A DNA stretch of 37,862 bases, taken from the NCBI GenBank assembly GCA_003597935.1, contig QZJT01000067.1:1-37862 (forward strand). Reading direction: 5' to 3'. Under the pieces are notes generated by a model. It saw only the letters and a list, made by a program, of their open reading frames with translations. It ran no database searches and was not told where the DNA came from. Within the stretch, counting starts at the first letter, position 1. The number at the start of each line of letters is the position of its first letter. Origin of the DNA: Phycisphaerales bacterium. Its GTDB lineage: Bacteria; Planctomycetota; Phycisphaerae; UBA1845. The position numbers and the translations under genes were made by a program. Below are positions 22,135 through 30,305 of this stretch, piece after piece.

Positions 22135-22946
22135 GGGACCTTGCCTGGATCACGCTCGGCAGTTTGCCGCCGCGTCTTGTCGCCGATCCCAGTCGGCGCG
22201 TCCGCGCGGGCTGAAGCCACGCGGCTCGCTGTTGCCGCGGCGCGGCTCGCTGCTGCCGCCCGCTCCGGCGTAATCACGGCCGCAGCCAGTTTGTAGGCGT
22301 GGCCGTGGAACACCTCGCCCAGGCTCACGCACAGCAGCGCCGCGGCGATCGGGTAGACGCCGTCCGGCCTGGAAAGGTAGTCGAGTTCAACGGGGATGTC
22401 CGTCACGGACAGACAATACCAGAAACCAGCCAGTCTGAACCGTGCCCGCACCCGCCGCTGTGCCGCGGCCGGGCCGCTGCCCTCGGCCGCGACCTGGACG
22501 CGCAGAAACTCGGGCCGGACCAGATACAGCGACCGATCGAGCACCGCGGCGGCGGCCTCGGCGACGCGGTCGTTCCGCCCGTGCGAGCTGGACTCGCCGT
22601 TGATCCACAGCGGACCGGTCGGCTCCTCGACCGCCGGTTGAAGATCGTCCCACGAGACGGTCCCCGACCATGTCCACCGGCAGCGGGCGTCGAATACGTG
22701 GTTTTCAGTCTGGTACCGCTCCGGCTCGGGCCGAGTGAGCCGCACGGTAATCACGTCGAGCACCTGCACGTCGCGTCCGAGGTCGATCCGCCGCTCCTCC
22801 AGCGACACTTCCCGCGTCGGGCGTGTGCTGACGAGCCGTATCCACGGGCCGAACGCTGTACCGGCAAGCTCAAGCCCGGCGACGCAGACTCCGGAGGGTG
22901 GTTTTCGCGAGTTCGCCAAACAGACTATGCGCTTCTCATAAGACAC
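22131..22946 (-). CDS. Dual OB-domain-containing protein
   Basis: About 271 residues from a GTG at 22946 (VSYEKRIVCLANSRKPPSG is the conserved opening). The conserved phrases KRIVCLANSRKP, GRCVAG-like GVCVAGLEL and FGPWIRLVSTRP are those of dual-OB proteins that travel with DUF488 genes. OB folds suggest nucleic acid or nucleotide binding. The last ~35 residues (RAAAASRAAATASRVASARA and following) are encoded by intergenic-type repeats at 22201-22252 and are not expected to be part of the fold. First gene of the dual-OB/DUF488/DUF488 operon. Confidence 0.75.
   Translation of the reverse strand: MSYEKRIVCLANSRKPPSGVCVAGLELAGTAFGPWIRLVSTRPTREVSLEERRIDLGRDVQVLDVITVRLTRPEPERYQTENHVFDARCRWTWSGTVSWDDLQPAVEEPTGPLWINGESSSHGRNDRVAEAAAAVLDRSLYLVRPEFLRVQVAAEGSGPAAAQRRVRARFRLAGFWYCLSVTDIPVELDYLSRPDGVYPIAAALLCVSLGEVFHGHAYKLAAAVITPERAAAASRAAATASRVASARADAPTGIGDKTRRQTAERDPGKVP
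22201..22252 (+). repeat. Hairpin repeat within the 3' end of the dual-OB gene
   Basis: GCGGGCTGAAGCCACGCGGC plus TCGCT (22206-22230), followed by a partial second copy GGCGCGGCTCGCT (22239-22251). Read through in the minus-strand gene it gives an Ala/Arg/Ser tail. Confidence 0.75.
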
Positions 22947-23511
22947 GGCGCCGCATCGCGTGGACGTACTCCTCGCGGTCGATTGTAACACACTTGGACT
23001 CGTCCTTCCTGCCGGGTGAGGTGTTTGTGTGGTACCGGCTTTTGGCCGGTGTGGCTTCCAGTGCGTGGGCCTGACCGGGCGAAGCCATGCCCGTCGCGCC
23101 TCGCGCCGCGACCACCGGCAAGATGCCGGTGCCACACAAGCCCGCCCGCCCGCGCGGAATTGGTGGTACCCCTCTGCTCTTCCCTGACTGCCTCACTCCC
23201 CCACTCATTTTTTGGACGGTTTGACTCCCCGCGCGGCGCGGCTACACTCATGCCGTCGGCGGCGGTGATCGCCGTAAAGTTTTGTCGGAGGGTGGTTTCC
23301 GCGCCGGCGGGTGGCCGTGGCGCCGGGCGTGACTCCGCGCGGGCTGAAGCCACGCGGCTCGCTGAAGAGGCTGCTTACTGACGCGGTTCGGAACGGACCC
23401 GCTTCCTGACGGGCGCGGCTCTGTCGGAACGGGTGCGGTTCGGATGGGCGGCTGCAGCGCCCGGCGGTTTGTCGCATCGGGCGACGTGGATCGGAGGATC
23501 AGGGGCCTTAC
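22947..23511. other. Repeat-rich intergenic region upstream of aroF
   Basis: Holds two carA-type hairpin units (23027-23054 and 23111-23138, opposite orientations), a pyrimidine tract of CTGACTGCCTCACTCCCCCA type (23178-23208), a promoter (23221-23248), a GCGGGCTGAAGCCACGCGGC unit (23339-23363) and two units of the TGACGGGCGCGG/TTCGGAT family (23381-23447). No coding region is supported. Confidence 0.65.
23221..23248 (+). promoter_or_regulatory. Probable aroF promoter
   Basis: TTGACT (23221-23226), 16-base spacer, TACACT (23243-23248). It would give a leader of about 255 bases that contains two repeat families before the aroF start. Confidence 0.5.
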
Positions 23512-24555
23512 GTGGACATGGTGGTGGTGATGAAGTCCGGGTCGGCGGCGGCGGACGTGCAGCGCGTCGTCGAGCGGGTCAGCGAACTCGGCTACACGCC
23601 GCACGTGTCGCGCGGGCAGTTTCGCACCGTCATTGGAGCGGTGGGCGGCAAGGATCCGCAGAGCCGAGAGCAGCTCGAGCAGCTCCCCGGCGTCGACAAC
23701 GTCATGGGCATCGCCCTGCCCTACAAGCTCGCCAGCCGCGAGTTTCACGAGGCGGACACGATCATCGAGGTCAAAGGCGTGCGGTTGGGCGGTCCGCACG
23801 TCAACGTGATCGCCGGGCCGTGCGCGATCGAATCACGCGAGCTGCTGTTCGAGGTGGGCGCGGCCGTGAAGAAGGCGGGCGCGGCCGTGCTGCGCGGCGG
23901 GGCTTTCAAGCCGCGGACCTCACCCTATTCGTTCATGGGCCTGGGAGTTGACGGCCTCAAGATGCTCAAGGAGGCCGGCGACCAACTGACCATGCCCACC
24001 GTCACCGAGGTGATGGACCCGCGCGACGTGGAAGAAGTCGCCCAATACGCCGACATTCTCCAGATCGGCGCCCGCAACATGTCGAACTACAACCTGCTGA
24101 TGGAGGCGGGCAAGGCGAAGAGGCCCGTGCTGCTCAAGCGCGGGCTGTCGGCGACGCTGGACGAGTTCCTCATGTCGGCCGAGTACATCCTCAGCGAGGG
24201 CAACGATCAGGTCATCCTGTGCGAGCGCGGCATCCGCTCGTTCGGCGGCGAGGCCCGGTTCATGCTCGACGTGTCGGCCGTGCCGCTGATCCAGGAACGC
24301 TCCCACCTGCCGATCTTCATCGACCCGTCGCACGCGGCCGGCCGCCGCGATTTGGTACCGGCACTTACATTGGCCGGCATCGCGGCCGGGGCATCCGGCG
24401 CCCTGATCGAAGTCCACAGTTGCCCCGACCGGGCATTGTGCGACGGCCCGCAGGCGGTGCTGCCGAAAAACTTCGAGCGGCTCATGGAACAGGTCCGGCA
24501 GATCGCCCGGGTGGTGGGGCGCAAGACGACCGACTGGAATGGAAGCAGTGAGTGA
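23512..24555 (+). CDS. aroF: 3-deoxy-7-phosphoheptulonate synthase (class I-beta)
   Basis: 347 residues; condenses phosphoenolpyruvate and erythrose 4-phosphate in the first step of the shikimate pathway. Residues ~1-70 are the ferredoxin-like regulatory domain (VQRVVERVSELGYTPHVSRG), usually the site of feedback control. The barrel shows VIAGPCAIESRE, RGGAFKPRTSPYSFMGLG, ILQIGARNMSNYNLL, FIDPSHAAGRRD and EVHSCPD, covering the substrate and metal residues (Cys, His, Glu, Asp). Start may be GTG 23512 or ATG 23518; GGAGG lies near 23493. Ends by running into a purine-rich repeat. Confidence 0.93.
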   Translation: MDMVVVMKSGSAAADVQRVVERVSELGYTPHVSRGQFRTVIGAVGGKDPQSREQLEQLPGVDNVMGIALPYKLASREFHEADTIIEVKGVRLGGPHVNVIAGPCAIESRELLFEVGAAVKKAGAAVLRGGAFKPRTSPYSFMGLGVDGLKMLKEAGDQLTMPTVTEVMDPRDVEEVAQYADILQIGARNMSNYNLLMEAGKAKRPVLLKRGLSATLDEFLMSAEYILSEGNDQVILCERGIRSFGGEARFMLDVSAVPLIQERSHLPIFIDPSHAAGRRDLVPALTLAGIAAGASGALIEVHSCPDRALCDGPQAVLPKNFERLMEQVRQIARVVGRKTTDWNGSSE

Positions 24556-24798
24556 GCAGGGGAGTAAGGGAGCAAGCGAGGAACGAACGGAAACCACATC
24601 TACGACGGAGCGAGTGTCACAAGTGTGGATGCCGCAATCCGAACCGCGACCGTGAGGGAGCGGCTGATGCGTCGCGGGGCGCGCATGGCACTGCCCCACG
24701 CCGCCGCCGTGCAGATCCCCCTTCCTGACGGGCGCGGTTCGGATTGGCTGACCTGCTATCTCACTGACTCTCTCATTCCCAGACTCCCTCACCACACT
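24546..24798. repeat. Nested inverted repeats between aroF and the pseudouridine synthase gene
   Basis: A purine tract (GAGTGAGCAGGGGAGTAAGG, 24549-24568) faces a pyrimidine tract (CTCTCATTCCCAGACTCCCT, 24771-24790). Inside them AATCCGAACCGCGACCGTGA (from 24636) pairs with TGACGGGCGCGGTTCGGATT (to 24746), giving a stem of about 28 bases around a 50-base centre. The purine tract also overlaps the end of aroF and recurs near 37684. Confidence 0.65.
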
Positions 24799-25947
24799 AT
24801 GTCCCATCAGAACATGGATCTCAATCCGATTCACGACGATTTGGCCGCCGGCGACGATGATAATGGTTACGCGACGCGGCCCGCCCGAGACGCGGCTGAT
24901 TCTTCGAGCAGCGATAACGAATCTATTGAGACGAGCGGCGACGAGGCGTCGGAAGGGCCGGTCACGCACCGCATTCGCATCCGCCGCCGGGTGCCGGGCC
25001 GGCGGCTGGACAAGTACCTGCACGGGCGTTACTCCCGCGTCAGCCGCACCACGCTGCAAAGGTGGATCCGGGAAGGCGTGGTGACCGTCAACGGCCTGCC
25101 GGTCAAGCCCAGCTACGAGCCGCAGCAGAACGACCGCATCGAAATCGCGATGCCCCCTCCGCCGCCCTGCGAACTGGTCCCGGAGGACATCCCCATCGAC
25201 GTCATCTACGAGGATGAGTGGCTGATCGCCATCAACAAGCAGGCCGGCATCGTCTGTCATCCGGCCCGGGCCACACAGACCGGCACCGTCGCCAACGCGG
25301 TGGCTTTCTACGCCGGGACGCTCAGCCGCTCGCACGATCCGTTCCGCCCCGGCATCATTCACAGATTGGACAAAAACACCACCGGCGTCATGCTGATGGC
25401 CAAGACGGACGAGGCCCACTGGCGCGTCTCATTGCAGTTCGAGCGCCGCACTGTCAAGAAGCAATACTTCGCGGTCTGCCAGGGACGGGTGGCACTGGAC
25501 GGCGATCTGATTGACAAACCGCTGGCCCCGCACCCGGAAACGACGCAGCGCATGATCCTCCCGGACGTGTTTCCCCCGCGGCAGGCGATGTTCAAGGAAG
25601 CCGTCACCGAGTATCAGGTGGAGAAGCGCTACCACGGCTTCACCACGGTACACCTGTTCCCCCGCACCGGGCGCACGCATCAGCTCCGCGTCCACATGGC
25701 CTCGATCGGGAATCCCATCGTGGGAGATAAACTCTACGGCGGCCCCTACGTCAGCGAGCGCGACCTGTGCGGCCAGGGCTCCACCGAACCGCTGATCGAG
25801 TACCAGGCGCTGCACGCCCGCCGGCTGGAGCTGGTCCACCCGATCCTGGAAAAGCCGATCAGGATCGAAGCGCCGCTGCCCCGCCAGATCCGCCGATTGG
25901 TGGAACTGCTGGAACAGCACCGGTCTATAGAGGTATCCGCAGATTAA
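24799..25947 (+). CDS. RluA-family pseudouridine synthase
   Basis: 382 residues from the ATG at 24799 (ATG 24814 possible). The first ~60 residues are acidic and disordered (DDLAAGDDDN, ADSSSSDNES), followed by an S4 RNA-binding domain (GRRLDKYLHGRYSRVSRTTL) and the RluA catalytic domain with HRLDKNTTG, whose Asp is the catalytic residue, FPRTGRTHQLRVHM and GDKLYGG. Such enzymes isomerise uridines in 23S rRNA; which site is not clear from sequence. The last four residues and the stop codon are formed by an intergenic-type repeat (GCAGATTAACGCAG). Confidence 0.9.
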   Translation: MSHQNMDLNPIHDDLAAGDDDNGYATRPARDAADSSSSDNESIETSGDEASEGPVTHRIRIRRRVPGRRLDKYLHGRYSRVSRTTLQRWIREGVVTVNGLPVKPSYEPQQNDRIEIAMPPPPPCELVPEDIPIDVIYEDEWLIAINKQAGIVCHPARATQTGTVANAVAFYAGTLSRSHDPFRPGIIHRLDKNTTGVMLMAKTDEAHWRVSLQFERRTVKKQYFAVCQGRVALDGDLIDKPLAPHPETTQRMILPDVFPPRQAMFKEAVTEYQVEKRYHGFTTVHLFPRTGRTHQLRVHMASIGNPIVGDKLYGGPYVSERDLCGQGSTEPLIEYQALHARRLELVHPILEKPIRIEAPLPRQIRRLVELLEQHRSIEVSAD

Positions 25948-26206
25948 CGCAGATTAACGCAGCGCGGGCACTGCCCGCAACCCAACCCAAGAACACGGCT
26001 TGCACTCGTCGGCCGCCCGGAGTTCTTGCCAAAAAACAAGATTCTGCACGTTTGCAATGCAGATTGTCAGAAAGAACCGCAAATCGATTCCAGGCTCTCC
26101 CGCATTGGGCCGCCCGGTGCTGAACGGCACCGAATATCAGCGCACACTGTCTCCTGTGCGCCGATTCTGTTCTTAAATCTGCGAAAACCTGCGTAATCTG
26201 CGGATT
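25935..26206. repeat. Region bounded by inverted 'CCGCAGATTAACGCAG' repeats
   Basis: Left end 25935-25962 holds ATCCGCAGATTAACGCAG and a second GATTAACGCAG in tandem; right end 26177-26206 is the reverse complement type (CTGCGTAATCTGCGGATT). Between them lie about 215 bases with an internal GCGGGCA-C-TGCCCGC hairpin (25963-25979) and no supported gene. It may be a small non-autonomous element. Confidence 0.6.
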
Positions 26207-26233
26207 CTATCCTGCGCAAGCTGCGGACCGTGG

Positions 26234-26878
26234 CTATCCCTGCCCGCGGATCAGCCGTTTCCACCAGGCCGGCCGCTTCCGCGAGGGGGAAGCTGCGGCC
26301 GCGGCGGTCGCGTCCGCCAGCGCGCGGGCGCGCATGGCGCTCAGCGTCGGCAGCTTCGCCCGCATCTCGATCAACCGCTGGCGGGAGAAGTCCTGCGGGT
26401 GATCCGCCAGGCGCCGTCGGGCCTCCTCGCTGAAAAGCGCGCTGGAGGGCGGCAGGTCGTTGTCTGCGTCGTAGAACTTGAGCGCTTCCTCCAGGCACTG
26501 GGCCGCCTCCAGGCCCAGCCGGCGCGACACGGCCTTGTCCGACTCGCGGCCGGCGCGGTCGACGATGATTCGGAACAGCATCAGCCACTGCGCCACGTCG
26601 ATGATCCGCGACGGCTCATCGGTGAGGTTTACGGCGGCGATCCCGCTGTCGCCGTCTACGCCGGGTCCGTGGGGAAGGCGGAAACGCATCGGCCAGGCAC
26701 GGTTGCACACGGCACACGTCGCGTCCAGGCGCACGATCAGGGCAGGATCGGCCCTCCTCACCTGGTCGAGCCGATCCGGGCCGGTCAGCGGACCCTGGCC
26801 GCAGGCCGCGCAGGGCGTGGCCATCAGGTAGAGATAGACTTCAGACACGCTATGGGCGATGAGCGGATCCTGGGGCAT
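26234..26878 (-). CDS. Hypothetical protein with N-terminal zinc ribbon
   Basis: 214 residues, function not recognised. Start at 26878 is supported by GAGGTGG six bases upstream. Residues 23-26 and ~55-58 form two CxxC pairs (CAAC and CAVC), a likely zinc ribbon. The middle (AQWLMLFRIIVDRAGRESDK, then LGLEAAQCLEEALKFY) is helical and resembles a TPR-like or helical-repeat scaffold. The C-terminus is Ala/Arg-rich and basic. It overlaps the upstream gene by 29 bases, so the two are probably made together. Confidence 0.6.
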   Translation of the reverse strand: MPQDPLIAHSVSEVYLYLMATPCAACGQGPLTGPDRLDQVRRADPALIVRLDATCAVCNRAWPMRFRLPHGPGVDGDSGIAAVNLTDEPSRIIDVAQWLMLFRIIVDRAGRESDKAVSRRLGLEAAQCLEEALKFYDADNDLPPSSALFSEEARRRLADHPQDFSRQRLIEMRAKLPTLSAMRARALADATAAAAASPSRKRPAWWKRLIRGQG

Positions 26879-27368
26879 GTTCGGCCACCTCGCACTTCGG
26901 ACAGGGCGGCGCGGCGTCCGCGGGCAAGCGCCCGCAGTGCGGGCAGCGGCCCAGACGGCGCCGCACGTACCGCGTGGCCGGCCCGTTCAGAAAGGCGAAC
27001 ACCGGCAGGATGGCGCTGAGGCTGGTCAGCAGCGGAAAGGGCGCGGAGAGCGCCAGGGTGTAGCGATCGCAGAGGTACCGATCGCCGTGCAGCGACGTGG
27101 AGGCACAGGTCAGGGCCGCGCCGGTCTGATGCCAATGCCACTGCTTCGATCGCGGCGTTCCGCCGAACGGCACGGATACGCCGGCTCGGAGCACGCCGTC
27201 GTCGGTGTAGCCGAGCCTCGGCACAGAATGAGGGCCATCGCCGACGAGCCAGCGCTCCTGCAAGCGCGAGGTTCGCGCCACCGCCGTCAGCGCTAGTCCC
27301 GCGCACGCCGTCACCGTACACGCGCCGAGAAGACCGAGCCAGAGGAAGGTCCGCCATCGCGGCCCCAT
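26850..27368 (-). CDS. Hypothetical membrane protein with C-terminal zinc ribbon
   Basis: 172 residues from the ATG at 27368. One N-terminal membrane segment (WLGLLGACTVTACAGLALTA) and a second near residue 120 (PLLTSLSAILPVFAFL) enclose an extracytoplasmic part of about 80 residues. The cytoplasmic tail carries CPHCGRLPADAAPPCPKC, a short zinc ribbon. Function not recognised. Both this protein and the downstream one contain CxxC pairs, and the genes overlap by 29 bases. Confidence 0.55.
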   Translation of the reverse strand: MGPRWRTFLWLGLLGACTVTACAGLALTAVARTSRLQERWLVGDGPHSVPRLGYTDDGVLRAGVSVPFGGTPRSKQWHWHQTGAALTCASTSLHGDRYLCDRYTLALSAPFPLLTSLSAILPVFAFLNGPATRYVRRRLGRCPHCGRLPADAAPPCPKCEVAEHAPGSAHRP

Positions 27369-27380
27369 GTCGCCACCAGC

Positions 27381-27499
27381 CTCCCGCCCGCACGAGGTCG
27401 AATCACTGCCCACCGGCTGGAAGCCGGTGCCACACTGCCCACCGGCTGAAAGCCGGCGCCACACAAGGACCTCCCGCCCGCACGCGTTCGGATCACTGA
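27381..27499 (+). repeat. Direct repeats enclosing two hairpin units
   Basis: CTCCCGCCCGCACG plus TCGAATCACTG (27381-27407) and again CTCCCGCCCGCACG plus TCGGATCACTG (27471-27498) flank two units of the CCACCGGCTGGAAGCCGGTG family (27409-27433 and 27439-27463). The second flank contains the stop codon of the lipoprotein gene. Confidence 0.65.
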
Positions 27500-28434
27500 A
27501 ACTCCGCCGCCATGGCCGCGTCGGACTCCGAGTGGGCTGCCGAGCGCAACCGCTGGCGCTCCTCGGGCACGACGTGCCGGGCGATCTCATGGCGGACGAA
27601 CTGCACGCTGGTACAGTCGGTATGGGCGCCGGTCCAGCCGTAGCGCAGCCACTCGCGCGACCAGGCGACGTTGACGACGCGGTGCTCGTAGCCCGGCGGC
27701 GCCTTCAGACCCACGGCGCCGGCCGAGTCCACGCCCCGCTTGCCGTCTATGGTGCCGACGAGCTTGACCGTCTGCAACACGGTGTCGTTGGGCGAGTAGT
27801 ACACGTAGACCTTGCCGGTCATGTGCTGCAGGGCCTTGCTCATATCATAATCGTGCGACAGCGACGAGCCCAGCAGGATCAGGTTGTGGATCCTGACGCC
27901 CTCGGCCAGCGACTCGATCGCCCAGGTCGCCACACCCGTCCCGGCGGACAGCGCGATGATGTTGATCTCGGTATCGGGATGTGCCCGGCGGTAGCGCTTG
28001 ATCTTGTCGGCCAGCGCCAGCGCCCGGATCTTGGCTGCGCCGAAGTTGAGTTGATCTACCAGCGGCATGAACGAGGTTGTCCAGATGTAGATCTCGACGT
28101 CGCCGGCGTACCCGGCCGCCATCAGCCCCTCCGGCACCTCCGACGCCCCGAAGCCCCAGTTACCGGCCCCGTCCAGGTAGAAGGTCTTGCCGAACTGCTC
28201 GGCGCGGGAGTGGCTCGTGGCGCAGCCGGAGGCGAGGACCAGCATCGCCACCGCGGCCGTCAGGAGCAGAATGGCCGCCGTGCGTCGGCCGGAAAGGCCC
28301 CGCGTTGCGGCCGGCGGCGCGGTCCCGGCCATCCGACCACGGACGTCGGCGCCGTACGTGTCCCGCCGGGCGACGCTGTGCGCATGGACTCTCCGCGGCG
28401 TCTGGGCCGATTCGCGGACGTTCCATCCTGGCAC
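27493..28434 (-). CDS. Putative alpha/beta-hydrolase lipoprotein
   Basis: About 313 residues from a GTG at 28434, nine bases after GGGGAGG (a TTG at 28443 is less well spaced). A lipobox LVLASGC near residue 66-72 follows a membrane segment, so the mature protein should be lipid-anchored. The body shows the hydrolase nucleophile elbow as INIIALSAGTG, an acid-loop SPNDTVL and a late His in GAHTDC, consistent with a Ser-Asp-His triad. The elbow is A-x-S-x-G, not the standard G-x-S-x-G. Substrate unknown. Confidence 0.65.
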   Translation of the reverse strand: MPGWNVRESAQTPRRVHAHSVARRDTYGADVRGRMAGTAPPAATRGLSGRRTAAILLLTAAVAMLVLASGCATSHSRAEQFGKTFYLDGAGNWGFGASEVPEGLMAAGYAGDVEIYIWTTSFMPLVDQLNFGAAKIRALALADKIKRYRRAHPDTEINIIALSAGTGVATWAIESLAEGVRIHNLILLGSSLSHDYDMSKALQHMTGKVYVYYSPNDTVLQTVKLVGTIDGKRGVDSAGAVGLKAPPGYEHRVVNVAWSREWLRYGWTGAHTDCTSVQFVRHEIARHVVPEERQRLRSAAHSESDAAMAAEFQ

Positions 28435-28731
28435 GACTGTCAACCTCCCCTTCGCGCGGCGACGACGGTGTATAGCTTACCTTACGCTACGCCGCCGCCC
28501 GGCGCCTCCATTCCAAGGACACCATATCGGACAGGAGGGTAGGCGACGAATGTGCGGTCCGGCCACGCGGGCAGAGCAAGACCCTCCCCTAAGGACGACT
28601 CCGGCCGCTCGCCCCACGACGACGGGCGGGGCGTCTGTTGCGCAGGACGGCGGGGCCGGCCCTGCCCTGGCCGTATCGGACGGTCGCGGCGGACGCCGCC
28701 CGATCCGCTGCCGTCCGCTCCGCCGCCGCGA

Positions 28732-28759
28732 TTGAACGCGGCGGACCGCTCCCTATCAT
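28732..28759 (+). promoter_or_regulatory. Sigma70-like promoter
   Basis: TTGAAC (28732-28737), 16-base spacer, TATCAT (28754-28759). The next start codon is a GTG at 28767, which would give an almost leaderless transcript. Confidence 0.45.
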
Positions 28760-28766
28760 CCCGCTC

Positions 28767-28850
28767 GTGCATCAGATGCGGCACCAGGCCGAGACGCTAC
28801 ACAACGGTATTCGCCTTGTCTGGGCGCCGCTGAATGACTGTGGGCAATCA
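28767..28850 (+). pseudogene. Possible N-terminal fragment of an M16-type peptidase gene
   Basis: The frame from GTG 28767 reads QAETLHNGIRLVWAPL, like the first strand of insulinase-family (M16) proteins (ETTTLDNGLRV-type starts), and then continues straight into repeats at 28859. If correct, the body of the gene has been lost. The match is short and could be chance. Confidence 0.3.
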
Positions 28851-29255
28851 TGCGCCACCAGCGAGCCGCGGGCTTCAGCCCGCGCGGAGTGCATGACACA
28901 ATCGGCGGTCCTCCTGGGATCGCCAAGCTCCAGCTTGGCGGCTTCGGGACTGTCGTGCCCGCTCAGAAAGCGGCATCCAAGTCGAGACTCCGCGCGGGCT
29001 GAAGCCACGCGGCTCGCTCAGATGCCTGGCCGATTGCGTCACGCACCCGCCCGCGCGGAGTGTCGCCCCCGCGGTGGCTACAAATAGCGCAAAGTGCAAT
29101 GGCGGAAGAACTGTTTCGCTGGGACCGGCTGGCGCCGGTCTACGGAGGAAGTCTGCGCCCGTTCGATCGCCGGCGGGTCCGTGGAGTGTGCCGGCGGTCG
29201 CCGGCATGACGTCGCGACCGCCGAGTGCATGGTAAACACAGAACCAGCGACGGAC

Positions 29256-29876
29256 TTACGCCCAGCGACGCAGGCGCAGACCGACAAAGCCCACGCCCAG
29301 CATGGCCAGCACTGCGGCGCCTGGGGCGGGAATGACGGTAATGCCGCCGTCATTGAGAGTCGCGGGCAGGTCGACCAGGCCAGAGGCGTCCAGCAGGGCG
29401 AAGAAGTGATCGTTGTCGTCGATGCTCAACGCGCTGAAGCCTGCCGCGATCGCGTCGAACGACATACGGAACATGACGAACTCGTCCGCCTGGTTCGCAT
29501 TAAGAAACGCCTCCGTGTCGAGGGAAAACTCGAAGACGTCGATCACGCCTGGCGCCGACACACTGTAACCGAGATCGATCCCGGGCATAGCCAAGCCGGA
29601 CAGGTCGATCTGGTCGCCGAGGAGTGGGTCTCCGAACGTCAGCGAGTTCAATGACAGGACGGCGTCATTGAAGAGGATGTCAAAGTCGAACGCGCCGACC
29701 GATGGGGCTGCACCCACGCCCAGGCCTGAGATCACCACATCGATGTCAAACGTGTCTCCCACCGGGACGGTCAGCACACTGGGGACAAAGTCGATGACGA
29801 TATCCCCGCGTGCGGAGAAGCCGGCGGCACTCATCAACACCGAGGCGAGAAAACAGTGCGACTTCCGGACCTGCAT
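29256..29876 (-). CDS. PEP-CTERM-type exported protein
   Basis: 206 residues from the ATG at 29876, preceded by GGAGGAGG at four bases. A signal peptide (KSHCFLASVLMSAAGFSARG) leads a cohesin-like beta domain (SVLTVPVGDTFDIDVVISGL, then VGAFDFDILFNDAVLSLNSL) common in such proteins. The C-terminus is IPAPGAAVLAMLGVGFVGLR plus a basic end, the proline-glycine/hydrophobic/arginine sorting tail of the PEP-CTERM kind as written in Planctomycetota. The protein is expected to be processed by an exosortase and placed at the surface. Confidence 0.82.
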   Translation of the reverse strand: MQVRKSHCFLASVLMSAAGFSARGDIVIDFVPSVLTVPVGDTFDIDVVISGLGVGAAPSVGAFDFDILFNDAVLSLNSLTFGDPLLGDQIDLSGLAMPGIDLGYSVSAPGVIDVFEFSLDTEAFLNANQADEFVMFRMSFDAIAAGFSALSIDDNDHFFALLDASGLVDLPATLNDGGITVIPAPGAAVLAMLGVGFVGLRLRRWA

Positions 29877-30305
29877 GACTCCTCCTCCAATTCTGAACGT
29901 GCGCAGAATCGCCTCCCCGTCCGGGGCGACGACCGGCAGCACAGACACGGCCTAAGCTGAATACGTCGCGGGGCGGCCAATCCGGCAATGACTTTTCGAA
30001 CTGACGATCTGTAACTGGGGATCCTACTGTTTTCTCTCCACCGCGCCAAGCCCCCCACCGGGGGGTGTGTGGCAGAATCGGCCGGCCTCTTTTGCGAGCC
30101 GCGGGCTTGAAGCCCGCGCGGACTTTGCCATGTCGACTCGGTTCCCAATCGCAGCGGCTCGCTCCGAAGCCGCCAGGCTGGAGCCTGGCGATCCCAGGGA
30201 CGAGCCGCCGCAAGCGCCAAGCCCCCCACCGGGGATCGGCTGGTCATCCCATGCCGGGACACGCGTCCCGCGCCGCGGGTCCGCCGCGACGCGGGTCTGT
30301 CGCGA
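29877..30305. other. Intergenic region with three repeat types
   Basis: Holds a direct repeat CGCCAAGCCCCCCACCGGGG (30044-30063 and 30215-30234), one unit of the GCGGGCTTGAAGCCCGCGCG type (30093-30121) and one GCCAGGCTGGAGCCTGGCGA unit (30168-30192). No gene is supported. It separates the PEP-CTERM gene from the giant dockerin gene on the same strand. Confidence 0.65.

Larger units (their letters stand above)
28435..29255. other. Intergenic region with repeats and a gene remnant
   Basis: About 820 bases without a complete gene. It holds a promoter-like pair (28732-28759), a short frame resembling the start of an M16 peptidase (28767-28850) and three hairpin repeats: 28859-28889 and 28988-29019 of the GCGGGCTGAAGCCACGCGGC family in opposite orientation, and 28912-28949 of the CCAAGCTCCAGCTTGGCGGC type between them. 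Confidence 0.55.

Noticed and set aside
23249..23511. Riboswitch or T-box in the long aroF leader
   Set aside because: The leader is made of known repeat families; I see no T-box sequence or other conserved riboswitch core.
28482..28784. 100-residue minus-strand reading frame
   Set aside because: Arg/Gly/Pro-rich without ribosome site or family likeness and opposite a good plus-strand promoter.
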